A DNA stretch of 37,783 bases from positions 1 to 37,783 of the forward strand of contig CAYQLK010000006.1 in the NCBI GenBank assembly GCA_964418515.1. The letters run 5' to 3'. Position numbers and translations under genes: made by a program. The notes beneath the pieces are model-generated. The model had not been told where the DNA came from and ran no database searches. It saw only the letters and a list, made by a program, of their open reading frames with translations. This document shows positions 1 to 8,631 of the stretch, piece by piece (position 1 is the first letter of the stretch; every line of letters begins with the position of its first letter). This stretch comes from CAYQLK01 sp964418515. Its GTDB lineage: Bacteria; Patescibacteriota; Microgenomatia; CAYQLK01.

Positions 1-445
1 CTGAAAAAATTGAATTGAAAAATCCAGCAGTAATAGTCACAGCATTCGAGCCAAAGCTACCAAGCTGACCAGTGATTGATCCAGATATCTGATCGGATGA
101 AATATTATTAATTATCAAAACATCGTTAACTTGGTTAATAAGACTTGGTAAATTTTCTATTAACAAGGAAGTCTGTTCAATAAGTGGGGGAATAATTACT
201 CGGAAAATAAGAATAATGAGACCAATTACTACTAAATAAATTATTCCAATCGAAAGAGGTCGGGGAATTTTGCGTCTAACTAAAAAATCAACTGGACTTC
301 TTAATGTTGAAACAAAGATAAAGGCAATAAAGATAAGAAATATTACATCTAATAATTTTAATAAAATCCAAGATGTCGCCAAAGTTGCTAAGGTAAAAAT
401 AATTGTGCGATGTGAAATCTCAATTTTTTCTGGAAAGGTTTTCAT
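1..445 (-). CDS. AI-2E family transporter / permease, N-terminal part (3' truncated by window edge)
   Basis: The reverse strand from the ATG at 443-445 is open to the window edge (148 codons). It begins MKTFPEKIEISHR and is followed by hydrophobic helices (about residues 14-48 and 66-86), with a short basic stretch between them containing LRSPVDFLVRRKIPRP. This helix pair, basic loop and later IIPPLIEQ segment are typical of the N-terminus of the AI-2E/PerM (UPF0118) family of polytopic membrane exporters. The start codon shares one base with the miaA stop (TAATG), so the two are probably translationally coupled. The substrate cannot be told. The C-terminal half, with the diagnostic later helices, is missing, so the family call is good but not certain. 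Confidence 0.72.
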   Translation of the reverse strand, partial: MKTFPEKIEISHRTIIFTLATLATSWILLKLLDVIFLIFIAFIFVSTLRSPVDFLVRRKIPRPLSIGIIYLVVIGLIILIFRVIIPPLIEQTSLLIENLPSLINQVNDVLIINNISSDQISGSITGQLGSFGSNAVTITAGFFNSIFS

Positions 446-1395
446 TATTTATTATTATACCAATCTAAAACGTCAGTTTGAATATCATTCTGTATTGTGT
501 CGATGTTTTGACTGTTAATCTCATAAACATGAGCATTTTTTGTTTTACGCATCCATGTTAATTGGTTTTTGGCATATTTATATATGGCGATTGGCAAATG
601 AATATCTAAGTACTCTTTTGATATTTCTTCGTTTAGATATCTATTAACTTCACGATAAACAAGTCCAATTGAATTTAGAATTTCATCGGAATGTTGCGTT
701 TTTAATAATTTAACTTCTTCTATAAGTCCCATCCTCAGCTTTTCCTGATACCAAGAATCAATTCTTAATCTTAATATTTCTTTGTCTGGTTTAAGATAAA
801 TAAAAAAACAATCGTATTTATTAGCAACTGGCTCGTTTTTTTGTAAATTTTGAGAATTTAAAAAAACCTCAATTGCTCGGATTATTCTTCTTGGGTTATG
901 TTGGTCCGAAAAATTTAAATTTTGATATTTTTCTGGACTAATCTTGTTTAAATAGGTTGTTAATTCCAATAAAGATTTTTTGGCAAGTCTATTTCGAAGC
1001 GCTTGATCGGGTGCAATTTCTATACTTTCAATTGAATTTAAAAGACTACTTACATATAAACCCGTACCGCCAGCGATTATACCCACATCCTTTGTCATGA
1101 AGATATTATTTATGACGTTTTGAGTGTCTTTATTAAAATCTGATACAGAATAAGTTTGACTAGGCAATATAACATCATACAAATTGACTTTTATGTTATC
1201 GATTAGCCAATATCTTTTTTCTTTTTTTATTAAATCTAATTTTGAAAATTTTCCTGTTCCAATATCCAAGCCTTCAATAACTTGGCGTGAATCAGCAGAA
1301 ATAATTTCTGTCTTTAATCTTTTTGCGAGCTTTATTGACAAGCTGGTTTTTCCTGAAGTAGTTGGTCCATAAATAATTATTAGTTTCTTTTTCAT
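445..1395 (-). CDS. miaA: tRNA dimethylallyltransferase MiaA
   Basis: Transfers a dimethylallyl group to A37 of tRNAs reading UNN codons, giving i6A, the substrate of MiaB. The 316-residue protein has the P-loop GPTTSGKTS at residues 10-18, the SADSRQV motif near 34-40, the DIGTGK segment near 45-50, the AGGTGLYVSSLL motif near 108-119, and the NPRRIIRAIEV motif near 167-177. Length is normal for the family. No strong ribosome-binding site is visible before ATG 1395. It is divergent from the glycosyltransferase operon across a 45-bp spacer and precedes the permease gene. A probable MiaB is encoded 7 kb away, so the i6A to ms2i6A pathway appears complete in this window. Confidence 0.95.
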   Translation of the reverse strand: MKKKLIIIYGPTTSGKTSLSIKLAKRLKTEIISADSRQVIEGLDIGTGKFSKLDLIKKEKRYWLIDNIKVNLYDVILPSQTYSVSDFNKDTQNVINNIFMTKDVGIIAGGTGLYVSSLLNSIESIEIAPDQALRNRLAKKSLLELTTYLNKISPEKYQNLNFSDQHNPRRIIRAIEVFLNSQNLQKNEPVANKYDCFFIYLKPDKEILRLRIDSWYQEKLRMGLIEEVKLLKTQHSDEILNSIGLVYREVNRYLNEEISKEYLDIHLPIAIYKYAKNQLTWMRKTKNAHVYEINSQNIDTIQNDIQTDVLDWYNNK

Positions 1396-1425
1396 TTAAT
1401 TAAAGATTTTTAAACTGAACTGAAC

Positions 1426-1436
1426 TAGAATACTAT
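1426..1436 (+). promoter_or_regulatory. Possible -10 region(s) for the glycosyltransferase operon
   Basis: TAGAAT (1426-1431) and the overlapping TACTAT (1431-1436) resemble sigma70 -10 hexamers. No convincing -35 lies 16-18 bp upstream. Either would put transcription start at or within a few bases of the ATG at 1441, which would give a leaderless mRNA. This is a weak call in AT-rich sequence. Confidence 0.3.
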
Positions 1437-1440
1437 ATTT

Positions 1441-3105
1441 ATGGGCATAATTACGCTACTTTCGCGATATTTTAATTTTTTTGTTCGACACTGGATTTGG
1501 ATAATTTTTCTTTTAGCTATTTTTTTCAGATTCTTCGACTTAAATTGGGATGGAATTTACAAGCTACACCCAGACGAATTAAATATTTCAATCGCGATTC
1601 ACAATATGGAAAAAAATCCTGATTTTAATCCTGATTTTTTTGCTTATGGAACTTTGCCAATAGGATTAATATTTACTATTAAACAATTCTTTTTAAGTTT
1701 TTTTGAGATTTCACTTAATGACTACATGATAGGTAGGTTTATTTCAGCGACTTTAAGTAGTTTATCGATTTTAATTTTTTATAAATGGATTAAATCATTC
1801 GCAAAAAATATATATCCAAAAAATGAACAGTTATTTCTGTTTATTACAGTTTTTATACTTGCCTTTTCCCCTGCTGTAATCCAATCAGCACATTTTATGA
1901 CGTTTGAAGCAATATTGGTCTTCGAGTATTTACTTTTCTCTCTAGCTGCAACTAATTATTTAATTAAAAAAACTAAGCTTTATTTATTTTTTGTTGGACT
2001 AATTACTGGTATGGCGATAGCAACAAAAATTACCAGTTTTTTCTTATTTCCAATTTTTGCTTTGGTTATATTTTTATCTTTCTTCAACAAATCAAACCAA
2101 AAAAATAGTTTCTTAATAATTGTTCGTCACTTAGCTTATTTTATTATTATTTCAGCACTTACGGCTGCAGTTTTATCACCGTTCTCAATTATGTATTGGG
2201 ATAAATTTTTAGATGTAATAAAATATGAAAATTCAGTTGCAAATGGCAGTTCGAGAGTTTTTTACACTCAACAGTTTTTTGATACTACTCCTGTTTTTTT
2301 TCAAATAAAAAGCGTTTTGGATTTTATACTTGGAGGATTCGTTTGGTTGATTTTTACGATAATAGGATTTTATTATTTCGCAAAAAATTCAAAACAATAT
2401 TACTTATATATTCCACTTGCTTTTTTACTACTTGGATGGTTGCCGACTAGCTTTCTATTTGTTAAATGGATTAGATATTCCGTTTATTTTACTCCATTTT
2501 TTGCAATCTTTGCGGCAGTTGGGATTATGGGAATTTTTAGAAATCATATAAAAATACATAGAGCATTATTATTATTTACCTGTATTTTTAGCTTAATTAA
2601 TCTGTTGATGTTTTTTAAGGTATATATTGCTGAGGACTCGAGAATTACCGCGGCGAAATGGGCTGAACATTCCATACCTGAAAATTCAAATATTTTATCG
2701 GAGCTTTATGATTTAAGCATAATCCCGTTCAATAATAAATTTATGGATTCAATTACATTATTTGATTTTTATAGCTTGAATGACATAGCCACGTCAAAGC
2801 TTTTATCCAAACAACTTGAAAACACTGAATACATTATTTCTGCAAGCCAGAGGGTATGGGGAAATCTAAATTATCAAAAAGGTGACCTTTATAAAATTAA
2901 TTACTATGATTCATTAAATAATTCTAGGCTGGGATTTGAATTAGTATATACATCCAATATTGACACTGATTTTTTAATATTTGGATATAGCCCAAAAAGA
3001 TTAGAAGAGACGTTTTCTGTTTTTGACCATCCCGAGGTGAGAATCTACAAAAAAACCAATCAAAAAACCTCAGAAGAATATTTTAAAATTATTACTGCAA
3101 AATAA
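1441..3105 (+). CDS. GT-C fold membrane glycosyltransferase (GT39/PMT-like), first paralogue
   Basis: A 554-residue polytopic membrane protein with about ten or more hydrophobic helices and a soluble C-terminal region from about residue 400. The first extracytoplasmic loop carries HPDE (43-46), the acidic motif where GT-C enzymes place the catalytic Asp/Glu that binds metal and the lipid-phosphate sugar. SAHFMTFEA follows later, matching the conserved His-containing segment of PMT_2-like proteins. The protein ends with FDHPEVRIYKK, a tail motif shared with the next gene. Family knowledge suggests transfer of a sugar from a polyprenyl-phosphate donor to a surface glycan or protein on the outer face of the membrane; donor and acceptor are unknown. 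It is the first gene of a four-gene plus-strand operon and is about 25% GC in a counted row. Confidence 0.8.
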   Translation: MGIITLLSRYFNFFVRHWIWIIFLLAIFFRFFDLNWDGIYKLHPDELNISIAIHNMEKNPDFNPDFFAYGTLPIGLIFTIKQFFLSFFEISLNDYMIGRFISATLSSLSILIFYKWIKSFAKNIYPKNEQLFLFITVFILAFSPAVIQSAHFMTFEAILVFEYLLFSLAATNYLIKKTKLYLFFVGLITGMAIATKITSFFLFPIFALVIFLSFFNKSNQKNSFLIIVRHLAYFIIISALTAAVLSPFSIMYWDKFLDVIKYENSVANGSSRVFYTQQFFDTTPVFFQIKSVLDFILGGFVWLIFTIIGFYYFAKNSKQYYLYIPLAFLLLGWLPTSFLFVKWIRYSVYFTPFFAIFAAVGIMGIFRNHIKIHRALLLFTCIFSLINLLMFFKVYIAEDSRITAAKWAEHSIPENSNILSELYDLSIIPFNNKFMDSITLFDFYSLNDIATSKLLSKQLENTEYIISASQRVWGNLNYQKGDLYKINYYDSLNNSRLGFELVYTSNIDTDFLIFGYSPKRLEETFSVFDHPEVRIYKKTNQKTSEEYFKIITAK

Positions 3106-3109
3106 TCTA

Positions 3110-4783
3110 ATGCAAGCTTTTATTTTAGCTAATCTAAAGAAAAAAAAGTTTTTAATACTACTAATTTTTTTAGTAATTTTAGCTTTTACAATTTACGTTA
3201 GATTTATCAATTTGAATTGGGATTTAAGTTATTCATTTCATCCAGATGAAAGAAACATTATTGGCTCAAGTGTTAACGCAAGCTGGTTTTATGATCCAGG
3301 TTTTTATTCTTATGGTAGCTTTCCAAGTTATGTATATCGAACGATTGCTGACTCTTTAACACTAATTACAGGCGAAAATTATGTTAGTTACTCAAACTTA
3401 CTAATTATTGGTAGAGCAACCTCAGCGTTTGTCGGAACAATTAGTGTAATTTTATTTTATTTTTTACTTAAAAGGTTTTTTTCTAGTTATTTTTCACTGC
3501 TTGGCATGGTGTTTATGTCCACGAGCATGTACCTTATTCAAACGTCTCATTTTGCAACAACAGAATCCTTAATGTTGATGTACACAATTTTAATTTTGCT
3601 GTCGACAATAAATCTTGTACGCAAAAAGAATATTATTTGGTCGATTATTCTAGGTTTAATTTTTGGAATATCACTTGGAACAAAAATAACCTCCACTAGT
3701 TATTTATTAATTATATTATCAGGATATTTATGGATATTTAAAAAAAATTTTAAATCAAAATTAATTCAGACTTTAGGATTATTATTGCTAACTTTGTTAT
3801 CAGCAGTATGTATGTTAATTATTACTTGGCCATGGTTATTTTTAAACTTTGATAAGTTTTTAGAGGCATCTAAATATGAAATTGGTGTTATTAACGGATC
3901 ATTAAGTGTTCCATACACAAAACAATATATCGATTCTTTAAATTATTTTTATGAACTAAAAAATTTGTTGTTCTGGAGTTTGAACTTTCCAATATTATTT
4001 TTATCTGCTTTTGGATTAATTGTAATGATAAAAGGTTTTGTTAAGAAAAATGATGCAATAGTTGTTACTCTGCCATTTTTTATTTTGTACTTCTTAATGA
4101 TCGGACAAAATTTTGCAAAATTTAATCGATATATGATTCCAATTATTCCAATATTTATAATACTTTCAATATTTTTTCTAAAATTTATATATTCTTATCT
4201 TAAACTTAAATCTATTAAAAATTACTATTTTATTGCTTTAATTTTTGTTTTGATAATGACTCAAATATTTTTTGGACTTTCCTATTTGTCTATATATTTT
4301 TCCGAACAAACTAGAATCACGACATCAAAATGGATTTATGAAAATGTTCCATCAGGATCGAAATTGCTGACAGAACACTGGGATGACGGCTTACCGATAC
4401 CAATTGAAGGATACGCTGCTAACTACCACTCAGGAGAGCTTAAAATGTATGATCAAGACAGTGAGGAAAAAATTTTTGTGCTTGCTGAAAAATTATCATC
4501 ATCTGACTACATAATTTTGTCGTCACGTAAATTGTGGACTACAATAATTAAACTTGAAAATGAGTACCCAATATCTTCTATTTATTATAAAAGGTTGTTT
4601 TCTGGAGAACTTGGATACAATATAGAATATCAAGGAAGATCGTTTCCAAGACTAGGTAATTTAATATTAAATGATAATTGGGCTGATGAGTCGTTTCAAG
4701 ACTATGATCACCCAGAAACTTATGTGTTTAAAAACCAAAGCAAATTACCGAGAAATGAGTTACTCAAGCTACTAAAAAAATAA
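3110..4783 (+). CDS. GT-C fold membrane glycosyltransferase (GT39/PMT-like), second paralogue
   Basis: A 557-residue polytopic protein, clearly a diverged tandem paralogue of the preceding gene. Both share an NLNWD/DLNWD segment followed by HPDE (here 44-47), an HF-T-E segment (SHFATTESL), a GTKIT motif, an NGS-x-V-x-YT-x-Q stretch, an RIT-x-x-KW segment after the last helices, and a C-terminal DHPE motif. The predicted role is polyprenyl-linked sugar transfer outside the membrane. It starts four bases after its neighbour's stop, and its own TAA overlaps the next ATG by one base (TAATG), so translational coupling is likely. Sugar specificity cannot be read from the sequence. Confidence 0.8.
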   Translation: MQAFILANLKKKKFLILLIFLVILAFTIYVRFINLNWDLSYSFHPDERNIIGSSVNASWFYDPGFYSYGSFPSYVYRTIADSLTLITGENYVSYSNLLIIGRATSAFVGTISVILFYFLLKRFFSSYFSLLGMVFMSTSMYLIQTSHFATTESLMLMYTILILLSTINLVRKKNIIWSIILGLIFGISLGTKITSTSYLLIILSGYLWIFKKNFKSKLIQTLGLLLLTLLSAVCMLIITWPWLFLNFDKFLEASKYEIGVINGSLSVPYTKQYIDSLNYFYELKNLLFWSLNFPILFLSAFGLIVMIKGFVKKNDAIVVTLPFFILYFLMIGQNFAKFNRYMIPIIPIFIILSIFFLKFIYSYLKLKSIKNYYFIALIFVLIMTQIFFGLSYLSIYFSEQTRITTSKWIYENVPSGSKLLTEHWDDGLPIPIEGYAANYHSGELKMYDQDSEEKIFVLAEKLSSSDYIILSSRKLWTTIIKLENEYPISSIYYKRLFSGELGYNIEYQGRSFPRLGNLILNDNWADESFQDYDHPETYVFKNQSKLPRNELLKLLKK

Positions 4784-5379
4784 TGCCAAAAAATCAAAGG
4801 AAAATAAATATAGGTATTGATATTGATGGAATTTTTGTTGATAAACCACCTCTAGTTCCAGCAAAGGTAATTAATTATTTATACAGAAAAACTAATAGTA
4901 AATCATTGGAATATAAAATTCCTATTAACTATTTTGATAAAAAAATGCGAATTATTAGTCATTTAAAAATATTTAGACCAATTATTAAAAATAATCTTAA
5001 TTGGTTTAAAGAGAGTTTAAATAATAAAGATATAAATATTTTTATTGTGTCAGGTAGATATTCGTTTTTGGAAAACAGAACGAAGAAATTACTGAAAAAT
5101 AATGGTATTAATCTTCAGAAAGAGAAAGTTAAATTAAACAGTAAAGACATTCAACCTCATATTTTTAAAAATCAAATAATTAAAAATTTAAATATTGATT
5201 TTATGATTGACGACGATATTTTTATGTTGAAGTACTTATCAGCACATAATCCAAATACTACTTTTGTTTGGTATGCAGGCTCTCCTTATTTTAAGTCAAA
5301 TTTAGACTACAAATTAAATCAGTTTAAAAATTTAGTTAAGATTGATAACTTAAAGAATCTAAACAAGCTAATAAAATAA
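4783..5379 (+). CDS. HAD-superfamily hydrolase (probable phosphatase)
   Basis: 198 residues with the ordered HAD motifs. Motif I is DIDG, with nucleophile Asp13 and acid/base Asp15. Motif II is IVSGR, ending at Ser90-Arg92. A Lys candidate for motif III lies in the FKNQIIK segment (118-124). The motif IV acidic cluster IDDD is at 142-145. There is no signal peptide or membrane helix, so it is cytoplasmic. It overlaps the genes on both sides by one base (TAATG), placing it firmly inside the glycosyltransferase operon. A phosphatase acting on a sugar-phosphate or nucleotide precursor would fit, but the substrate is inferred from context only. It resembles the 5'-nucleotidase-like branch of HAD proteins. 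Confidence 0.7.
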   Translation: MPKNQRKINIGIDIDGIFVDKPPLVPAKVINYLYRKTNSKSLEYKIPINYFDKKMRIISHLKIFRPIIKNNLNWFKESLNNKDINIFIVSGRYSFLENRTKKLLKNNGINLQKEKVKLNSKDIQPHIFKNQIIKNLNIDFMIDDDIFMLKYLSAHNPNTTFVWYAGSPYFKSNLDYKLNQFKNLVKIDNLKNLNKLIK

Positions 5380-7358
5380 TGATATTTGCAATAGTTCAAA
5401 CATTATATATTTGGATAATTTTTTTGGTTTTATCTTTTGTTTTTTATCCAGTTGCGAAAGCATATTTTTCTAAATCGTTTGACAAAGGATGGATAGCTGC
5501 AAAAGTAATCTCACTACTTATAATTTCATACACAGCATATTTAATTGGGATACTAAAAATTTTTAAATTTAGTACTTTGGAACTATGGCTAATATTGGGA
5601 TTCTTTTTTGTTTTAATCAGGTTTATTTCTTGGAAACGAAACAAAACAGACAATAAAGTAATTATTATTGATACTAGGCTCGTTGTTGTTGAATTAATTT
5701 TTCTTTTTCTATTTATTCTAATGTCGCTAATTCGGGGATTTCAGCCCGATATTTATGGACTTGAAAAATTTATGGACTATGGATTTATTCGCTCAATTAC
5801 AGAGGGCGCTTACTTTCCTCCAAAGGATATGTGGTGGGCAGGTGAGCCGATAAACTATTACTATTTTGGGCATTTATGGATTGCTGTATTAATCAAAATT
5901 TCTGGAATTGACCCTGCAGTTGGATACAATATTGGACTGAGCTCTATTTTTGCTTTAAGCACTACATTAATAATTGTTACTGTAAGAACCTGGACAAAAA
6001 ATATATGGTTTGGATTTTTGGGAGCATTCATTCACTCAGGAATTGGAAATTTACAATTTATCACAACTGTTTTTAAAAAAGGTTGGGATCAATACTGGTA
6101 CCCCGACGCTTCGAGATTGATACCTGGAGTTATAACGGAATTTCCTGTTTATAGTTATGTCGTTTACGACCTGCATGCCCATGTTATTAACATTCCTGTA
6201 GCAATCTTAATTTTAGGTTTACTTGGTCAAATATTTTTGAATAAAACTTTTCGTTATATAGACTCAGTTTTATTTGGTTTTATTTTGGGAATTTGTTTTA
6301 TGTCTAACGCTTGGGATCTCCCAATATATTTAATTGTTGCATTTGTTGCAGTTGTGTTTTTTACACTAAAAAATATTTCCACGAAAAAAGACTTATTTCA
6401 CTTAACGAAAAAAGTTGCTATAACTTTTGCTACAGTATCAATTACTGTCTTACCCTTTTTAATATTTTTTAAAAAGGTTGATGCTCCGATTTTATTTACT
6501 GACTATCACAGCCCAATATATATGATGTTTCAGCTATGGGGATTGTGGTTAATTGTTGCACTTAGTTTTTTTGCTTTTTTGTTAGTTTTTAGAAGAAAAA
6601 CTAAATATTTTGATTGGTTTATCGTTGCACTATTCCTTTCAGCATTACTATTTTTGATAATACCAGAATTTGTTTACGTTAAAGATATTTACGGTCAGGA
6701 CTACCAAAGAGCAAATACAGTATTTAAACTAACTTATCAGAGTTGGAATATTTTTGCTCTGGCCTCAGCTTACACAATTTGGCGAATTTTTAGTAAAAAT
6801 AATTTGGGTAAACTTAGATTTCTAAAATATTTATGGATATTTATTATTTTAGTTTTAATCGCAAGTTGTTTTGCATACACTGTTAAGGCTTATATGACAG
6901 GTTATGGTGATTTTAAAAACTTTTATGGACTAAACGGGGAAAGATTTATAAAACGAATCTATAGTGATAATGAAGTTTTAGGTATAAATTGGATTAAAGA
7001 CAATACGAATTCTGAAAATGTTGTTTTAGAGGCAAGTGGAGATAGTTATTCAGATTACCAAAGAATATCTGTAAATACTGGTCGACCAACTGTGGTGGGA
7101 TGGGCGGTTCACGAATGGTTATGGAGGGGTGGTTTTGATCCAGTTGGCGCAAGACAAACTGATGTACAAACAATTTATACAACTAATGATGATCAAATTT
7201 TTAAAGAGTTAATAAATAAATATAAAGTTGTATATATATATTTAGGAAATTTGGAGAAACAAAAATATTTAAACATTCCTGGACTTGGTTTAATCAATAA
7301 TACGACTGAAGTGTATTCGAATCCAAATGTGACGATTTATAAGGTCAAGAATTGGTGA
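5379..7358 (+). CDS. DUF2298 (Chlor_Arch_YYY) family membrane protein, probable GT-C glycosyltransferase
   Basis: A 659-residue polytopic membrane protein. The family signature is visible in order: IRGFQPDI (118-125), EKFMDYGFI (129-137), FPP then GEPINYYYFGHLW (145-157), and later YVVYDLHAHVINIP, where conserved acidic and His residues sit. DUF2298 proteins have a GT-C-like topology and are found mainly in Chloroflexi, archaea and CPR; their reaction is not established. At 659 residues this is at the short end for the family. Start ATG 5379 overlaps the preceding stop. Its 3' end overlaps the 3' end of the convergent FAD oxidoreductase by 14 bp, and no strong terminator separates them. Confidence 0.88.
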   Translation: MIFAIVQTLYIWIIFLVLSFVFYPVAKAYFSKSFDKGWIAAKVISLLIISYTAYLIGILKIFKFSTLELWLILGFFFVLIRFISWKRNKTDNKVIIIDTRLVVVELIFLFLFILMSLIRGFQPDIYGLEKFMDYGFIRSITEGAYFPPKDMWWAGEPINYYYFGHLWIAVLIKISGIDPAVGYNIGLSSIFALSTTLIIVTVRTWTKNIWFGFLGAFIHSGIGNLQFITTVFKKGWDQYWYPDASRLIPGVITEFPVYSYVVYDLHAHVINIPVAILILGLLGQIFLNKTFRYIDSVLFGFILGICFMSNAWDLPIYLIVAFVAVVFFTLKNISTKKDLFHLTKKVAITFATVSITVLPFLIFFKKVDAPILFTDYHSPIYMMFQLWGLWLIVALSFFAFLLVFRRKTKYFDWFIVALFLSALLFLIIPEFVYVKDIYGQDYQRANTVFKLTYQSWNIFALASAYTIWRIFSKNNLGKLRFLKYLWIFIILVLIASCFAYTVKAYMTGYGDFKNFYGLNGERFIKRIYSDNEVLGINWIKDNTNSENVVLEASGDSYSDYQRISVNTGRPTVVGWAVHEWLWRGGFDPVGARQTDVQTIYTTNDDQIFKELINKYKVVYIYLGNLEKQKYLNIPGLGLINNTTEVYSNPNVTIYKVKNW

Positions 7359-8631
7359 TTAGATCAGAAATTTTTTTTGCATCCCTTATTGCATAGTTTG
7401 TCCCCCTGTCGAATGGATAGATTTGCGACATTGTACAAAGATAAAGGTTTTTTATTGGTGTCTTTTGTTTAGGTATAGATTTGTAATAATTATTTTCAAC
7501 AATTGGTTGCGCGTACAGAGCGTTAAATTTTGAATAACTTTCAATCCAATTAGCTGAAAATTTTGGATTTATTTTTTTAAGATAAGGAAAAAATATTTTA
7601 AAATTTTGCTCTGCAGAATTAGTAAATAATTGATTTGAGTGATTTAAGTAATTACCAATATAAAGGACTGATTTGTTTTTGTACGGTTTACGGGGAACAA
7701 AGTTCGTGTGTTCAATTAACACTAAAAACGGAAAATCCTTCTCCATAATATTCAACCAGTAGTAATCCATAAAAGATTTATGAAGTACTAAATTTAGAGT
7801 AGTTGCAGAAATCATTTCTTTTAATTTTAGGTTTTTGGCATACTTTGTATTTTTTATTTCAGGAGTTATTTTTTCAAATACGGAAGGTGGAATTGTAGCA
7901 ACCACTGAATCGTATAATTTTGATTTACCTTTAAAGGTAATTTTAATTTTATTGCTTTTAGTTGATTTGATATTAATTACAGGAGAATTAAGGTAAATGT
8001 TTCCATTATTTTCTTTAATTTTAGAGTCGAGTGTCCTAAAAAACATTTCGTATCCGCCTGAAAAGTAACCTAGTTTGGCAGTACGAGAGTGAATTCTTGC
8101 CCAAAACCAAGACATTGATATTTTTTCAGAATAACTTCCAAATTTGGCAACTAGTAACGGTTCCCATACTTTTGCATAACTTTGTAACCCAAAATATTTA
8201 ATAATCCAATCTTTAGCTGTGATGTTTTCAAATTTTTTATATTTTTTTGTTTTTTTTAAATACGCAGCAACAAGCCCAGTGCGAATTCTTGAATAAATAC
8301 TAATTGGTTTGAATTTCAATAAATCAATTGGTGAGGAAAAAGAAAAAATTTTACCATCAATAAATACACCATCTTTAGATTTTTTAAAATGAAGCAATTT
8401 TGATAACCCTAATTCCTCAACTAAACCCCTAAAATATTTATCGCTGTAAAACATATGGTGAACAAATTTTTCAGTTGACTTACCCTCGATAGAATAAGAC
8501 CCACCTAATCCGCCGATATCATTACTACTTTCAAAAACATCGACTTTTATTCCTTTTTTGGATAAATAGTAAGCAACTGACAAACCACAAGCTCCTGCTC
8601 CAATAACAGCGACTGATTTAGTTTTTGGCAT
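7345..8631 (-). CDS. FAD-dependent oxidoreductase (amine oxidase / protoporphyrinogen-oxidase-like fold)
   Basis: 428 residues. The N-terminal Rossmann motif GAGACG (11-16) is followed by Glu34 at the end of strand 2, where it would bind the FAD ribose, and then by a GGLGGS segment (40-45) as in amine-oxidase-like flavoproteins and UDP-galactopyranose mutase relatives. VVATIPPSVF lies in the middle, and the C-terminal region has the PFDRGTNYAIRDA stretch typical of the second FAD-binding segment. Substrate is unknown; in CPR genomes such enzymes are often beside polysaccharide genes, which fits the convergent DUF2298 operon. Its ATG overlaps the miaB 3' end by 14 bp, so it is the last gene of the TrpR-like/miaB operon. 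Confidence 0.8.
   Translation of the reverse strand: MPKTKSVAVIGAGACGLSVAYYLSKKGIKVDVFESSNDIGGLGGSYSIEGKSTEKFVHHMFYSDKYFRGLVEELGLSKLLHFKKSKDGVFIDGKIFSFSSPIDLLKFKPISIYSRIRTGLVAAYLKKTKKYKKFENITAKDWIIKYFGLQSYAKVWEPLLVAKFGSYSEKISMSWFWARIHSRTAKLGYFSGGYEMFFRTLDSKIKENNGNIYLNSPVINIKSTKSNKIKITFKGKSKLYDSVVATIPPSVFEKITPEIKNTKYAKNLKLKEMISATTLNLVLHKSFMDYYWLNIMEKDFPFLVLIEHTNFVPRKPYKNKSVLYIGNYLNHSNQLFTNSAEQNFKIFFPYLKKINPKFSANWIESYSKFNALYAQPIVENNYYKSIPKQKTPIKNLYLCTMSQIYPFDRGTNYAIRDAKKISDLITNS

Noticed and set aside
270..518. Plus-strand frame of 82 codons
   Set aside because: It lies antisense to miaA and the permease gene, both of which have recognisable family motifs.
7340..7375. Possible plus-strand terminator after the DUF2298 gene (TGAT/ATCA stem before a T8 run)
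   Set aside because: The stem is only 4 bp with a 3-base loop and lies inside the convergent gene's coding region, so it is not convincing.
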